A stretch of 60,000 nucleotides of DNA from Tubiluchus corallicola (GCA_030141605.1 JAQGDQ010000021.1:870001-930000); one strand, 5' to 3'; shown: positions 24,533-37,084, counted from the stretch's first letter. The notes: generated from the letters alone by a model not told the origin. Program-made: numbers and translations.

Positions 24533-25450
24533 TTAGCTGATTTCCTGCCTTGATAAGCGATTTTTTCACATTCATTTGACTGCTGATAAAAGACAAGGAT
24601 ATCGATTTCTGTTGCTCTGCGCTTTAATTTGAGTGAGATAAGTTTATATTTGGGCTTTAATTGCTTATTTGAGTGTCACACTGCAACTTACATATGTCAT
24701 TTGGAAAACTAAGGGCCTGTCACGCGTAGATTAAAATGAACGTTTTTTGACTTGTGCCTTAATACGTAAACTTTCTAATTAAAATTCGTATGACATTTAA
24801 ATAAAATGAACATAAAACTACTCACGTACGGACAAGCTGCGTAATTAATTGGCGTCCTTTTCACATAAGTGGCGACTGCGTAAGCCTGCTTGTTACTTAA
24901 ATACATTTTAACCATTAACTAATTGTTTTTAATTGACTTATGTTCACTGACGTGCCAAAAAAGTCGAGTGTTTAAGAATGTTAAACTATTATCATCCACA
25001 ACAAGCCATGTTAAGGCTAAACAAATATTTAAGGCATGGATTGCTGATTAATAAGATGAAGCATGTCTTCAAAAACCTATAAAGGCCCGCAAGACAAAAA
25101 TGTTCATTTCATAAGCGCACAGTGCATGCACTGAAGTTTGACTAAACATAATGGCAGTTTTTATTCGTGTAAATTAGCGAGTGCCACAAGGGGTTTTTCC
25201 ATGAAAAACAGAACTGGAAAATTGTGTGTTATTCCCATAGCGACTTATATGTAATTACTATCTTAACACTTAACAGTTACTCGTTATATACGATAATGCA
25301 GAGGGAAAAATGAAAGCATTATCAACGAGGCTGACGCCATTTATTGGAATATTCCCATATGGAAAGTAAGAAATCGCGCGGTATGGTCCACATTACAGCA
25401 GTTGAACTAACACTTTCGAAGGGGACGGTGGTGTGCATTTGCATAAGAAT
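24533..25450. other. Non-coding stretch
   Basis: AT-rich DNA between two family C copies; no gene or repeat recognised. Confidence 0.4.
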
Positions 25451-25960
25451 GCTTAAGACAGTTACTTAAGAATAATAGGTTAGAAACTTAATTAACGGAC
25501 GGCAAGCCGAACTAGTGAGAACATCACAACCGAGCATAATTTTCAGCAGCAGAAATATTCTACGAGCGAACTGCATGTTGTATTGCGAACGCGAAATTGA
25601 AGTACAGTGGCAATGTACAGCACTCAACTAGGCGAATTTTAAATTTAAAAATTTAAAGTTCAAGTTTACCGCTGTGTCGAATGTATTCACTACATCACAA
25701 TTGAACTGAGAGGTGCAGCACCAATGTTTTTTATGCAAAGCGTGTCCAGATGCAGGCATTACTCGCCAACTAACTACACGTGGCTAAGAGCAAAATGCAC
25801 GCAACAGCGAGGAACTAGCCGCGCGAACGCGAAATTACATTTCTGTGGCAATAACTCTTTCGCGTTAAGTCATTCTTGAAAAAAGTATGTTCCCTTTCAA
25901 TATTTCACGGGGTAGACTGTTTTGAGCTACAGTTTAACACGGGACCCGGTTCTCCTTTAA
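25451..25960 (+). mobile_element. Family C MITE, copy 2 (left end lost)
   Basis: Matches copies 1 and 3 from the ttaattaacgga block to the right end tctccTTTAA (TTAA at 25957-25960). Alignment fades at about 25451 and no TTTAAAG-type left end is seen, so the first 100 bp or so appear missing or rearranged. Confidence 0.7.
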
Positions 25961-26574
25961 TCTAAAAATACATACCTGCATTATGTTAGCAAAAAGTGTA
26001 ATATTGCAATAAGCGGAAACGGCCACTCGGTACAACAAAAATGTAATCCATTTAATTGTGAATTTCTCGGAGCATCACAGTTAAAAGTGCAGCTTACACG
26101 ATAGGCGCCCCTCGGATCATATATTACATGTATTACTTATACTGTGCGGTCAACATTGATAATATTAACCATATACTTAATTAAACTGTTGCTCTCAACC
26201 AAAATGTCAAAGAATCGGCCACTATTAACCAGGCAATTACAGTCAAGTGTCACAATATTAAATGGTTTGGTAAAGAGTGCGGTGAAGTATTTGCAAATAA
26301 CTTTTCGTGTGTGAAACTGCGGTTAATTCCGTGCAGGGTGGAACAATGCACGTCAAGAAAAAGGCAACGTAGGTCAAACTAAAAATAAAAATCATTTTTT
26401 CAATCTCAGAAATTCGAAAGTTGGACTAATGTGAATTATTACTGATGATTATTTTTTAAAAGCAATTTAAAAAGGATGCAGTAGAAGAGTGAAGTATCAA
26501 GCAAAACTGATAACAATTTAACATCAGAACATCAGACGCTCTCCGTTCATGCACAGTGAATTGAAACTTAGAAT

Positions 26575-26950
26575 GCTCAAAAATTCCAACCGGTTTCGCT
26601 CCAGACAGACCATCTTCAGGTCCTAAACTAATCTTCAAACCATCTTCAGGTCCAGAGTTAATTTACACAGCAAATTTGACAAACAGGGACAAAATTGTAA
26701 ATTAAAGAGAATTTTACAGCAACAATCAATCAAACAAATTTTTCTACATTCTTTAAATGATTCTGCTTCCAAAAACGTAATAAGGTTTGATTGTTCATCT
26801 TTTATGCTGTAAAACCCTGTACCACTTACAATTTCGTCTTTGTTTGTCAAATCATCATGTATATTACTGTAAGTACTGTTTAACACTGTTAGTCATTTCA
26901 GGCCCTGAAATGGCCCGGCTTGACCGAAACCGGCTGGCAATATAATGAAT
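26575..26950. repeat. Inverted pair of CCTGAAGATGG...CGAAACCGG motifs
   Basis: On the minus strand at about 26580-26623 the sequence reads CCTGAAGATGGTCTG then TGGAGCGAAACCGGTTGG. On the plus strand at about 26902-26940 it reads CCTGAAATGGCCCGG then TTGACCGAAACCGGCTGG. They are the same roughly 40-nt motif in opposite orientation, about 300 bp apart. GGACCTGAAGATGGT is itself repeated at 26640-26654. A TGAAGA(T/A)GG...CGAAAC motif recurs near retroelement ends in many animal genomes. Its assignment to a class, such as Penelope-like elements, is only a suggestion. Confidence 0.45.
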
Positions 26951-28946
26951 TCTGAATAAATTTTTCCTACTTGTATAATTACGCAATTATTACGCAATGC
27001 AAATTTTATTCAATTAGTAAAATTATTCCATTGAAAAGTATCGGGCTGTAAAATTCAATCCAAAATATTGTCTATAAGAGTTATAAGAGTTCATCTATAA
27101 AACCAAAATCTTTTTATGCACAATGCATATATTTCTTTACAGTAGGCAGTTTTACAAGTTTTTCTAATGTATTTTCAAAGGAGAACTGTACAATCACTGA
27201 AACTCGATTGATTTAAATTTGCAGTCTACTTATTGCTTACTTAGTCAGATGCGGGAGCGTCTTCAGAGTTGTCTTGTCGCAACAAAAAAGCTTTCACTAA
27301 GTTCGTAAGTTAACGTGCGTCTAATCAAAACACCGGGGACGAAAGTGCTAAAAACCTATTCTTCGATGCTGGCTGGTAATTTGTTAGCAAGAGACATCAG
27401 AGTTAAAGTCAAAAAACATCTTAACAGCGGAGTGTTTGCTTACAAAAATCAATTCCTATTAACGGACGTCAATTATTATTGGGATTTGACAGGCTGTAAT
27501 GTAAAATCGCAAGTTTTGAAGACTGTATGACTAGTGAGTTGAATGTTTACATAGAGTCACATTAAAATTATCAAAATATCGCCTGCTGGTGAAAGCAAAT
27601 TTTACATCTTGAGGGTCCCCCTCATTCCAGTGTCAAGGCTGAGATGTCGATGCTGCGAAGTTTCTTTTGAATTTTATTTTGGATTATTATCTTTAGCACA
27701 GATTGATTCTTTCCAATTTACTGATCTTCACAAATTTGCCAAAATCCACACTCATCTGCAATTAACTAACTAGTTTAACCTGCAGCCAAACGTGAAAACG
27801 TGATAAGTTAACTCTTATAGGCGTTCAACTCTCATTGACTTCTCCTGGCATATGCTTCGGTGCATCACTGCCAAAATGCACAGTACTGTGTGCTGTAAAA
27901 GCTGGTATGCTAGCCGAAAGAGTAGCAGAGCACAAACCAATCAACAGCTAACAAATACTCACCCTTAATTATTCTTTGACAAATAATGACGGGTTTCTTT
28001 GATATTCGCTGTAAATTTGTTTGAGAGTTCATCAGCAATTAAGTTCTCATTCTTCGTTACGACCACATAGCATTTCTAACATCATTATAATTATTGAATC
28101 GATGCCAGCCGCCTTTTAATAGCAGCACCGTAAACATCACAGTCGCCGCATAAACAACCTACAGCTAATGATGATGTAGAGCACGCAAAACAGCGTGCAG
28201 GAAGAAATTATCTATGGCTGTAAAGCAATTAGATAAACTCGAAACCATGAAACATTTAAGGCGGTTGAATTTGTGACACGAACAAGCTGCAGCTTGAACG
28301 ACTGCAAAAACAGGACAAATGTTTGCAGAAAAACTGAACAAAATTGCTATGAATTGGGAAATTTTACATGCATAAATTTGTTTACGAAAATGTGTACCAT
28401 TTGTCTCTTTTCTTTGTATTTGTTTGGCGATTGCAAAATGACGCACGCGAACACTTTTCAAGTCACAAATATTTATGCACGTGAACATTTTTCACGGTAG
28501 ACCTACACATTTTTATTTTTTTAGGCCGGAAAAATTCGAATAAAAAACAGATCCACATTAGAAGCAAAAGATGTGGCGAAGTTTTAAGGCTTTTAAGTTT
28601 ATTTTCTCGAATCCCAAATCAAACAATCAGGCGTAATTGCTCAAGTAGTTTCTAGCTGGCAGTAACACTCGAAAAGCAGCCTACACGATTTATAATGCGA
28701 CTTTATTACGTCTGTAAGTTTAGATTAGTTCAGCTAAAAAGCCACAATGGCAACTCATGAAAGTATAATAGCTAAACGGAAAGTATATGGCACTGGCAGA
28801 ACATATCAGTTATTGTTTAGTACTGATGAACACGAGCTTCTTGTAAGTGAGCCAATGAGCGACCATGATACTTGTGACGGTTACTAAGGTAATACCTGCA
28901 AATGAGTGTTAACGTCGACGAGCTTATTTTGCAAATTTCCGGCATG
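26951..28946. other. Non-coding stretch
   Basis: No supported gene over 2 kb. Open frames at 27315-27530 (+) and 28165-28500 (both strands) have no motif or splice context. Confidence 0.4.
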
Positions 28947-29418
28947 TTAAAACGATAGCTACAGCACAAAATCTTAACCCAGTTTGGAATACGGTAAAAA
29001 GTATACATTTTAACAACTACAATAATGCAAAGCGTTTTTGATAATAAAATAGTAGGTTAATAATTTAATTAACGGATGGTGAGTGGCATGGCGTCACAAC
29101 TAAGCATAATTTTCAACATCACAAATATTCCAAGAGCGTGTTTCACACATCCGTATTAGCTAATTTTTTGTATAAAAAACTACTGTACTTTCGACGGAAA
29201 TTGACAGTGCGCTGCTTTTCTTTAATCGATAAATGACGTCACTGGTGGAAGAATGGGCGTTCAAAATTAGAATGCCCAAGCGTGAAATGATCGTGACTTT
29301 AAAGTTGTTTTACTAGTTACACGAGGCGCTTATCACACTACGGTACTGTTACCAAACCCTTATAACATTTTTCACGAAAATTGAAATAAGACTAACTTTC
29401 AGAATTCTTTTCCCTTAA
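28947..29418 (+). mobile_element. Mosaic MITE: family C left half, family B right half
   Basis: From TTAA (28947-28950) to about 29145 the sequence follows family C (agtatacattttaacaa, ataatgcaaagcgt, ttaattaacgg, ttttcaacatcac). From about 29156 to TTAA (29415-29418) it follows family B (ttagctaattttttgta, gacggaaattga, gacgtcactggtggaag, gaaa.tgaaataagac). The total is 472 bp with TTAA at both edges, so it looks like one mobilised unit rather than two abutting fragments. Confidence 0.7.
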
Positions 29419-29578
29419 TCTGCATATCTATTTCGGCTTAAAGCTGTAACAGCATGTTTGTGCATACATTCCCTAAACAGGCTGCATATGTGCCCGTTAC
29501 AACACACTTTTGACAAATTTAGTAAACCACGATAAACAAAAAAAAAACAATAATTGTGTTGAAGGTTTGAAATCTTAC

Positions 29579-29895
29579 CTGGACAATGTAGCAGGTGAAG
29601 GTACAAGACGGCGTCGCTGGGACTTTCTTGTTTTCTTTTGAAACATGAACGATCGTCCTCTTGGACGAACAACGTAATAAGGAACGGAAGTTTTATGTCG
29701 CAAATATGATCTAACAACACTCCTACTGCTATGTCTATTATCCACAGTATCAGTTCGAAAGTCACCATCTTTGCAAACTGCAGTAGCAACATCCGAAGCC
29801 TGCACGAGGCTATAGCCAATGGAACTTGTCATCTTCCTGGACGATTTAGAACAGCAATGTTTCGAGGCACACAGCTTGGCCCAGAATGCTCCCAT
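29579..29895 (-). CDS. Candidate first coding exon, unknown product
   Basis: The minus-strand frame begins at an ATG (29893-29895) in good context: G at -3 and G at +4, with an in-frame TGA three codons upstream. It runs 105 codons and then meets a consensus donor, CAG|GTAAGAT, with the last exon base at 29579 and phase 2. The peptide starts MGAFWAKLCASKHCCSK: an N-terminal glycine followed by paired cysteines, as in myristoylated and palmitoylated proteins. It later becomes basic and serine-rich (KKTRKSQRRR). No domain is recognised. Downstream exons were not found, and an overlapping 134-codon frame exists, so the call rests on start context, composition and donor. Confidence 0.35.
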
Positions 29896-30894
29896 AACAC
29901 GTCATCGCTGTACTTGCCAACAGCAAATATTTACAAATCATAAAATGTCCGTAGCTTAATAGCAGTTGTAGTTAAACCGTGAAAAACAAGTAGGGGTCGC
30001 AAAGTACAAATCATTTACAATCAAACGAGGTATGCATGCACACAAATCAAAATTTATGCACCAGAATGCTTTGCGGTTAATAATGAGTTTTACCAACTAA
30101 CACAAAACTAGCGAAGCAAAGTACAGCACTCTAGTCACATAATCCCTGCTGTACATGGAACACTGGTATAGAAAGGTGCGTTCCGGAAATAGTTTCTAGG
30201 TTCAAGGATTTTACGGTTGTGCGACTAGCATAATTTTATAATCGTCAAAATTAAGAGCAAAAATTACGAGCGCGTGAAAGCATTAAGTACGTGTAATCCT
30301 CGAAACTGTATGGAGTAGCAAATTTCACTGCAATAATGAATTACATTGCACAACGAACTTTGGAATATTGCGAGATTATCATATTAACGCTTGACAAATG
30401 ACCATGCAGGTCTGAACTGGACTTAATATACTGCTATAGATAAAAGATATTAATCCAAAGGCTCAAAATGGAATGTATATGACGCCCCTCATGTTCTGAG
30501 ATTCATCGTTCATGATGAAATGTATGCAAAATGAAAGTAATCATAGACTATAGACTATTGGCACACTCTTTGATAGTACTTAACAGTTAAGTTACAAATG
30601 TAATATTACGCAATAGTAAAATTTCTAATTGCAGTACCACTGGCATTCTACTGTGTTGTGTGAAAAATATTGGGTGCACAATGTGGGATCGAAGTTAAAA
30701 TGCGTTTTTCATAACTAAAAATAAATACATAGTTATAAAATGCTTAGACTACAAGTAGGTCTAACTAATTTATAACTTGCTGTGGAAAAAGTTTCATTCA
30801 ATGAAACTTCAATTCTAAACAATCAAGGTAAACAAATTAGGAATTTTACCTTTGTTGTAGTGGAGGGCACTGTAGCGACAACAAAAATAGACAC
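29896..30894. other. Non-coding stretch
   Basis: AT-rich DNA with no gene or repeat recognised. If the candidate exon below it is real, the proximal 200-300 bp would be its promoter; no TATA box is evident. Confidence 0.35.
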
Positions 30895-31311
30895 TTAAAG
30901 GGGAAGAAAGGGTAATTTTAAAGAACTTTCCATACAAAGTTATATTACCCATATAAAAGACATATCTAACTGGAAACGAAAATATTCGTGCCACCACCAT
31001 ACAAGGATGCATCACTGATTCGCCAAAAATACATTATCGAAATTAATTGAAATTTTTCCTAAGTTAGTGAAGTGAACCTACGAACGCTCTGATTTTTTTT
31101 CAAGCTTTACGCAATGTTATTTCTAAACTTGTTTCAAACGTCTTACTGTTGAAATGGCTGCTAACGGCCATCGCAGGAGTTTAAATTTACTAGTTTTACA
31201 TAGCGTTACTGCTAACGCAAGTCTTGTATCCAATAAGACAGCCTGTAAGTGATGCAAAATTTCAAGATAAATTTTTAAGCTTTATTTATGAAGTGTTTTC
31301 TTGTACTTTAG
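30895..31311 (+). mobile_element. Family A MITE, copy 4
   Basis: The left end TTAAAGGGGAAGAAAGGG (30895) closely matches copy 3. The interior keeps caaagttatattacc, ttagttagtgaag, acgcaatgttat, aaacttgtttcaaa and aatttcaagat. The right end is gtactTTAG, a one-base change from TTAA. It is about 417 bp and internally deleted relative to copy 3. Confidence 0.75.
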
Positions 31312-31978
31312 TCACTGCTGTTTGCTAAATGACTCTACACTTTTCACATAAAAACGTTATTTGCACAGAGTCGTAATATGACACTAATAGCCCTCTAACT
31401 GTAATAATTTCCAGTTTTTTAACGCCTAATAAGTAATAACAACAGCATTGCTCAATTCTTGCACAGAAATTCACAGCAGGCTTCCCAACAAGAATTCATA
31501 TGACAATGATAACGTATAATTACATAACATTATCAAGTCTTGAATCTCAGTTATGATTTTAATTTAAAAATAAGCAGTATGCAAAGATGAAATATTTATG
31601 TACAAATATATTAGTCGTGTACTTAGCCACTTTATTTTCTGCATTAAAAATTAAACTTCGCGAGTTTTCCACGTATTCCCGTCTCTTACAAAAATACGAA
31701 AACTAATATCACTTTGGAAAAGGCCGGAGAAATTTATACAGCGCATTTTTCACTGTAGGAAAGAGAAATCCTTTAGGGTAAACTCGAATTGCAAATTTCA
31801 TCAGCGAATATGTTTCTGTTCGCAATTATATGTCAATACATCATTAAAAAGACCCATTCATATTGTATGTTTTTGATGAACCAATGTAATAACGTTGCCT
31901 CCTGAAACATGGTTGCTGTTGTCTTTCATCTTGGAAGAGATGGGGGCAATTTTTGTTTCTCATTTTATTTCTGAAAGA

Positions 31979-32053
<75 letters not shown>

Positions 32054-32054
32054 T
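31979..32054 (+). repeat. (TTA)n microsatellite
   Basis: About 25 uninterrupted TTA units. Confidence 0.97.
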
Positions 32055-33042
32055 CAGACATATGAAGTCCCTTAAAACAAGAACAAAAATAAGGCACAAG
32101 CAAAAACACTCAAAGTTTACAGAAAACATAGCAGGAGAATGTTAGTTAGAAATGGCATATAAGATTCTTTGCAATGACTTCAAAATGTTCTATCTAAAAA
32201 GTGGATCAGAATTGTACAGCAAGCTATTAATAACAATATTCTGACTCAAGAACTACCTACTATTGAAACTAAACACAGCTTTTCAATGTATGCAGGAAAA
32301 CTAGGTACATTGTAGCTAATATATATTTGACCTACACTACAGCGACTAGAAGGATTAAGCATATCTTTTTGGAACACAATATAAGCATTTGCTCTTAAGA
32401 GAGCTATAACAAATTCCGTTTTCTAAAGCAAAATTTTCACGTATATTTAGCAGATATTGAAACTGGGGAATAGAAACAGCAAAACACAAAAGCCATCAGC
32501 ATAATCTAAATGATTTAAAGCAGCACATGGCGCAACGATTAACCATTACGACGTAACCTCGATCCTAACTCCCAAGTGCAGGGAATACTGACGGGCTAGT
32601 AAGCTTGGCATTAAGAGGGTTTCAGACAAATAAAACTATATACACAAGTAAAGAGGAATAAACGTCTGTGGGTCTTAATGAAATCTTGTTTGGATTTCTG
32701 ACTTTAATGCTTGTATGAATTTGAATAAAAATAACTGCACAACACGAAATTAACGTTATTAGCACTAAAAACAAAACATAACTCATTAGGAAGGAACCAT
32801 CAGGGATTCATCGGGGCAATTTCAGATTTTGGCCAATCACGTTTCGTCAAAAGGAAAAAAGAACCCTTTTCGTCATAAGCGGTAAAGTATGAGTTTGTTG
32901 GTTTTAGATGAACAATAGCAACAAAAAAGTATTCAGAGAGTTCGAAGCCAAACACCCAAACATTAGACTCAGTAGATGCTGACGTTTTTCATTGTTCTTC
33001 AGAATCATCTTCTATGTGCTTCACTGCAAGGCAGTGCGGTTC
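32055..33042. other. Non-coding stretch
   Basis: No gene or repeat recognised. Confidence 0.4.
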
Positions 33043-33219
33043 TTAAAACATAATATTACTGCGTCTAGGTATGCAGTAATCCGTGACCGGATAATCCGCT
33101 GACGTAGACACAGTGGCGGAAACTTTCTGAAAGTCATCAACGACAACAACTGTCGTATTTCCGACTGGTTCGCACACGGCAGCAGGAGAGGCGGTGTTCT
33201 GTGACTCATCATCCATCAT
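33043..33219 (-). CDS. Candidate small ORF, 58 residues, unknown product
   Basis: A minus-strand ATG (33217-33219, A at -3) opens a 58-codon frame ending TAA at 33043-33045. The peptide starts MMDDESQNTASPAAV, contains a valine run (TTVVVVDDF) and ends YCIPRRSNIMF. Composition is balanced and the codons are GC-richer than the surroundings, unlike the shadow frames nearby. A longer frame overlaps it (33021-33212), so coding is unproven. It may be a complete small protein or a first exon: CGCA|GTAATA near the end is a weak donor. No domain is recognised and there is no close neighbour gene. Confidence 0.3.
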   Translation of the reverse strand: MMDDESQNTASPAAVCEPVGNTTVVVVDDFQKVSATVSTSADYPVTDYCIPRRSNIMF

Positions 33220-34126
33220 TTTAGTGCAATCGATTATCGATTAAACCTCGTCATGCTACGCGCAATTTGTTTTTTCAATTCATCTTCAACGCGGACCGTC
33301 TCGTCTGAGGGCTATTGATACCAACCTACAGGCGGCTTGAGATGATGAAGAGTTAAAACGATCTTCAAGTTTCTATGCGCTAGCAAAGTGAACAGTTTTG
33401 TCTACGCGCATTTGTATCGATCTAGTGCACGCTTTCACAAACATTCCGTCCGGCTTGGAGATGTAATAATTGCTATCTCTAGCTCTCTCACGTTCAATTT
33501 GTTTTGATATTAGTAAAAACCCCGACTTTCGTCCCATTCGTAGGCATACATTCATAATAAATTTTCTCCTTATAAATAATTTGAAAAATACAAATTTTGT
33601 GTGCGGAAATAACTTCACTTATCAAACGAAAATGATTACCGAACAAAGGGCTTCAGTAATTTAATGAATAACTGGCATATCGCTTTCATTCATTACCAAT
33701 AGATGACGCTAAGGCTCTCATTAACTCTATCATTAACCAAACTGTCATGCCATCTATATTCGAATCAAGGCAACACAACTTACTTCTGCAAACTTTTTCA
33801 AGTCGATAAGGCTTACAACTAAAGTATCAATCAAATAATATTTTGTAAACAAACGAAAACGTAATTCGACACCACTAATGTTTCCACAGTTTTCCAGTTT
33901 CTTTTCGACTTGGTGGCCTAATCCATCACCGTGTGACGTGTCAGTTTCAAATTGGCAAGAATGGAATTCCCATTTACCCTGACAAGTTAAATTGCTGCTA
34001 AGTCATAAATTTTATCAACGAATTTTCACAAGATTTCGTTATTATCGAAACCATACATTCAGTGTGACAAATGAAAAAGCTGGTAATCTTCGTCTATTCA
34101 ACAGTGGATTCTCTTCTGTTATTTAG
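33220..34126. other. Non-coding stretch
   Basis: GC-richer to about 33470, possibly promoter or leader of the minus-strand small ORF, then AT-rich. No other feature. Confidence 0.35.
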
Positions 34127-34287
34127 TCACATCAAAGTGGGTTATTAATGGCGGCGAGCAGCAGGTGCTCTTGTCTCAGCAGTTGACGTATCTAAAATCT
34201 TTGGCAAAGGCAGAAATAAATTGGACCCGAAGGAAGTCATTTCCCAAGAAATTACGTCTTCAAAATAAGAACCAAATGCGGACATAA
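34127..34287 (+). CDS. Possible terminal exon, unknown product
   Basis: A pyrimidine-rich stretch ending ttctgttatttAG gives an acceptor-like site at 34125-34126. From there one plus-strand frame stays open for 52 codons (TSKWVINGGEQQVLLSQQ... to a TAA at 34285-34287). Composition is protein-like and less AT-rich than the flanks. However, the other frames are also nearly open across the core, so strand and frame are not settled. No homologous family is recognised and no upstream exon is identified. Confidence 0.18.
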
Positions 34288-36839
34288 TGAACAATCAAGT
34301 TGGCCATTTTGGCAGCAGGTATTATGGTATTATACTGATAGAATCCTTGATGAGATCACTGAGTCCTAATGAGTACTATACGGAACGTTTGTAATCCAAA
34401 ATTGGGCTACATATGTTACAATCGAAAGACATTTGCCGGGTGGAGCAGAAAAAATGTGCCGTAGTTTAGACTACAAAAAGAATAGAAGCGAATGCTCTCA
34501 TACAAAGTTGAAATTTCACGGCGTGACATTGCAATAGATTCATTTTTGGCTTTTAAGGTTACAAGTTTATAGTGTTAGTATAGTTTAAGTATTGACCGAG
34601 AAACTTTTGCAAAGTAAAAAATTAAATACCGGAACAACGTCAGCCAATCATCAACTGCAAAACAGTCACGTTTTGTGACATGGAGCAATAAAATAAAAAA
34701 TAAACTAGTTTCATCGTGGTCACCGCAAAAATGAATTACTGAAAAATTTTTGCTGCCAAGAAACAAAACGGGATTTAATCCTTTGGATTCGGTATCGGAA
34801 ATGACCTTAAAGGTAAAGTGTATGTAATATGGCCGCACAAGCCTGTTTGATGCAGAGGAACTACAGGCAGAAATTGTTGAGTTCTGGGACCAAATACAGC
34901 TTAAAGAAGTGAGTAACTGTGTCACTGTTGGAAGAAACGCCTTCTTTTAGTTTGCAGTGAAAATGACGACTTACTGTAAAATTTAGCAACAATGACACAA
35001 TTTTTTCCCGCATTTAGTTTTTTGACTTGTTGTTTTAAAACTTCTGTATCTTTAGAAAAATCTAAGGAATGACTTAAAATTTTTGGTGCTTACACACAAA
35101 GCGCATTCCCTTTGGCAATTTTCGCTGGATTCCATTGTTTTCTTGCTGTAACATGGTGATAAAGAGTTCGATACACTTTTTTGCGCAACCTGATAGAAGA
35201 AGGATTGTATTCTGAATGTTAACAGCGTCAAAGTTTGCATTATAATTCATAATCCGAGTAGTAGAAGTCAATGGATGATCATCATATGTCCGTTACGTCA
35301 ATTGTAGATTGAGCACGCGGAATTCTAAAACAAAATAAATCCGCACTCAAGACATGTAAACACAGCAATAATTCAGCAAAAAAAAAACTAGACCTGCTAT
35401 GTCCGTGGCTTGTCAGTATACCACTTCCGTTTTCCTGAATTTCTCATTGAAGGATTATGATTAGCATTAGTTTAGCGAGGTAGGAAATCTTCGGCTAAAT
35501 GTGGTGATCACAATTTCAATGTCGCATAGTAAATATCTTATCACCTACAAACCGCAGCAGCTATGCACTGGGTAACGTATTCACTACAAGTGGCCGTAAC
35601 AAACCTTGAATGTCAATCATATGTATGCAAAAATCAATATGTTGTCGGATATCATTAGTACCAATTGTGTCATATCATTCAAGGTGGGTTAATATTTTTA
35701 CAATTTTCAATTAGAAAATAACTTTTGCTATTGAAAAACATTAAATTGCGAGCTCAAATCTGCAGCCATTTTTCGATGTGCGTCACTGCACATTGCACAT
35801 TGCACACTGAAGTCAAATTTGGTTAATGCTTCGCCAGCACAAGTCATTTCGGATCGGCACATTAAGGAGAATCTACACTAACGAACATTTCGATCGCCCA
35901 AACTTCGAACGTGACATAAATAACGGTAATAATTTGGAGAGAATTTGAAAAATAACCTAGTTAAATTCAGACCAAATTACGTTGCCACTTGACAGTGAAT
36001 AATCAAAATTTTCTACTACCATCACGTACCACATTTACAGGAGGTACAGCAAACGACATTACTTTAATTCTAGAATGTTACAGAAATCTCTGGGATAAGC
36101 AGAATTTCTCGTTTTCTATATATTGTGACAGGTAGGCAGGCGGAATAAATAAATTCATGACTGATATTAGAACTCGCATGACTGGACTTTATGTAGACAC
36201 AGTTTGCGGGTGACAAAAATCTTCTTCAGTGAACAAATTACAGTTACCTTAATAAGTAAATGATTACTTTACATGCTCAGCGTGTAGATTCTGGACGTTT
36301 AAAGGAAACGACAAGTCACTTGGCTTGTTGGCTTTTGTTGGGAGCTAGTAGATTTTTATGGTGGGGGTGCAACTCTTTACCTCCCAACTCATCCACAAAT
36401 CTGACTACCCTGTCGCGTCATCTTTTATTCACAATAAAAGGGTTGTGCAACATACGTGGGCGGTTGTTGTCCTACAATTTTCCAGAGGGCAACAAGGCAT
36501 ATGAACCAAAATTCAACGACACAGGTATAATTAATATGTCTTTAGAGAGGTTGCAATGTCGAAGGGCTCACTTGAAAAACCAGCGGGTCTAAGGCTTGAT
36601 GTTACGTTTTACGGGGGTCTACTTAGGCGTTATGGTTTTCCATGTTGACTATGACATACATAGATTCCAAACATACCAACAACAAAATCTTATATGAAAT
36701 GGAGGAAAAGATTATGATTATGTTTACTATTTTTATTCACTTTTTACTCTGTTTAGATAAATTAGAACAGGTTAAATTATCAATAACAGTTTCGCATAAA
36801 AGCATAATAACAAAAATGACAAAGTGAAAAGAAAACAAA
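34288..36839. other. Non-coding stretch
   Basis: Several open frames (34575-34925 -, 35052-35271 -, 36260-36592 +) show no motif, start context or splice support. No repeat recognised. Confidence 0.4.
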
Positions 36840-37084
36840 ATGTCTACTTATCAGTTAACCCTTCCCCTGAGAGGACAAGGACATGGGAGAGGAGTCCGCG
36901 GACGTAGCTCACTCCAGTCAGTCACAGCAACACATCAACGACTTCAAGTCTATGGCCATAACAATCAACGGTGATGACGCCGGCTACAGCACCAATCAAA
37001 CATGAACTAAGGAATGGCTCACAAGTCTCTGTGGTTGACTCAGGATACGTCCACAATCCACAACGTCTGGACACTGGTGGCTAG
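36840..37084 (+). other. GC-richer patch with overlapping short open frames
   Basis: Three plus-strand ATGs open overlapping frames: 36840 (MSTYQLTLPL...), 36883 (MGEESADVAHSSQSQQ..., 40 codons to TGA at 37003, good start context) and 36974 (MTPATAPIKHELRNGSQ..., 36 codons to TAG at 37082). A minus-strand frame is open too. Composition differs sharply from the AT-rich flanks. It could be a leader exon with upstream ORFs, a frameshifted exon or a CpG-type regulatory patch. No product can be named. Confidence 0.3.
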
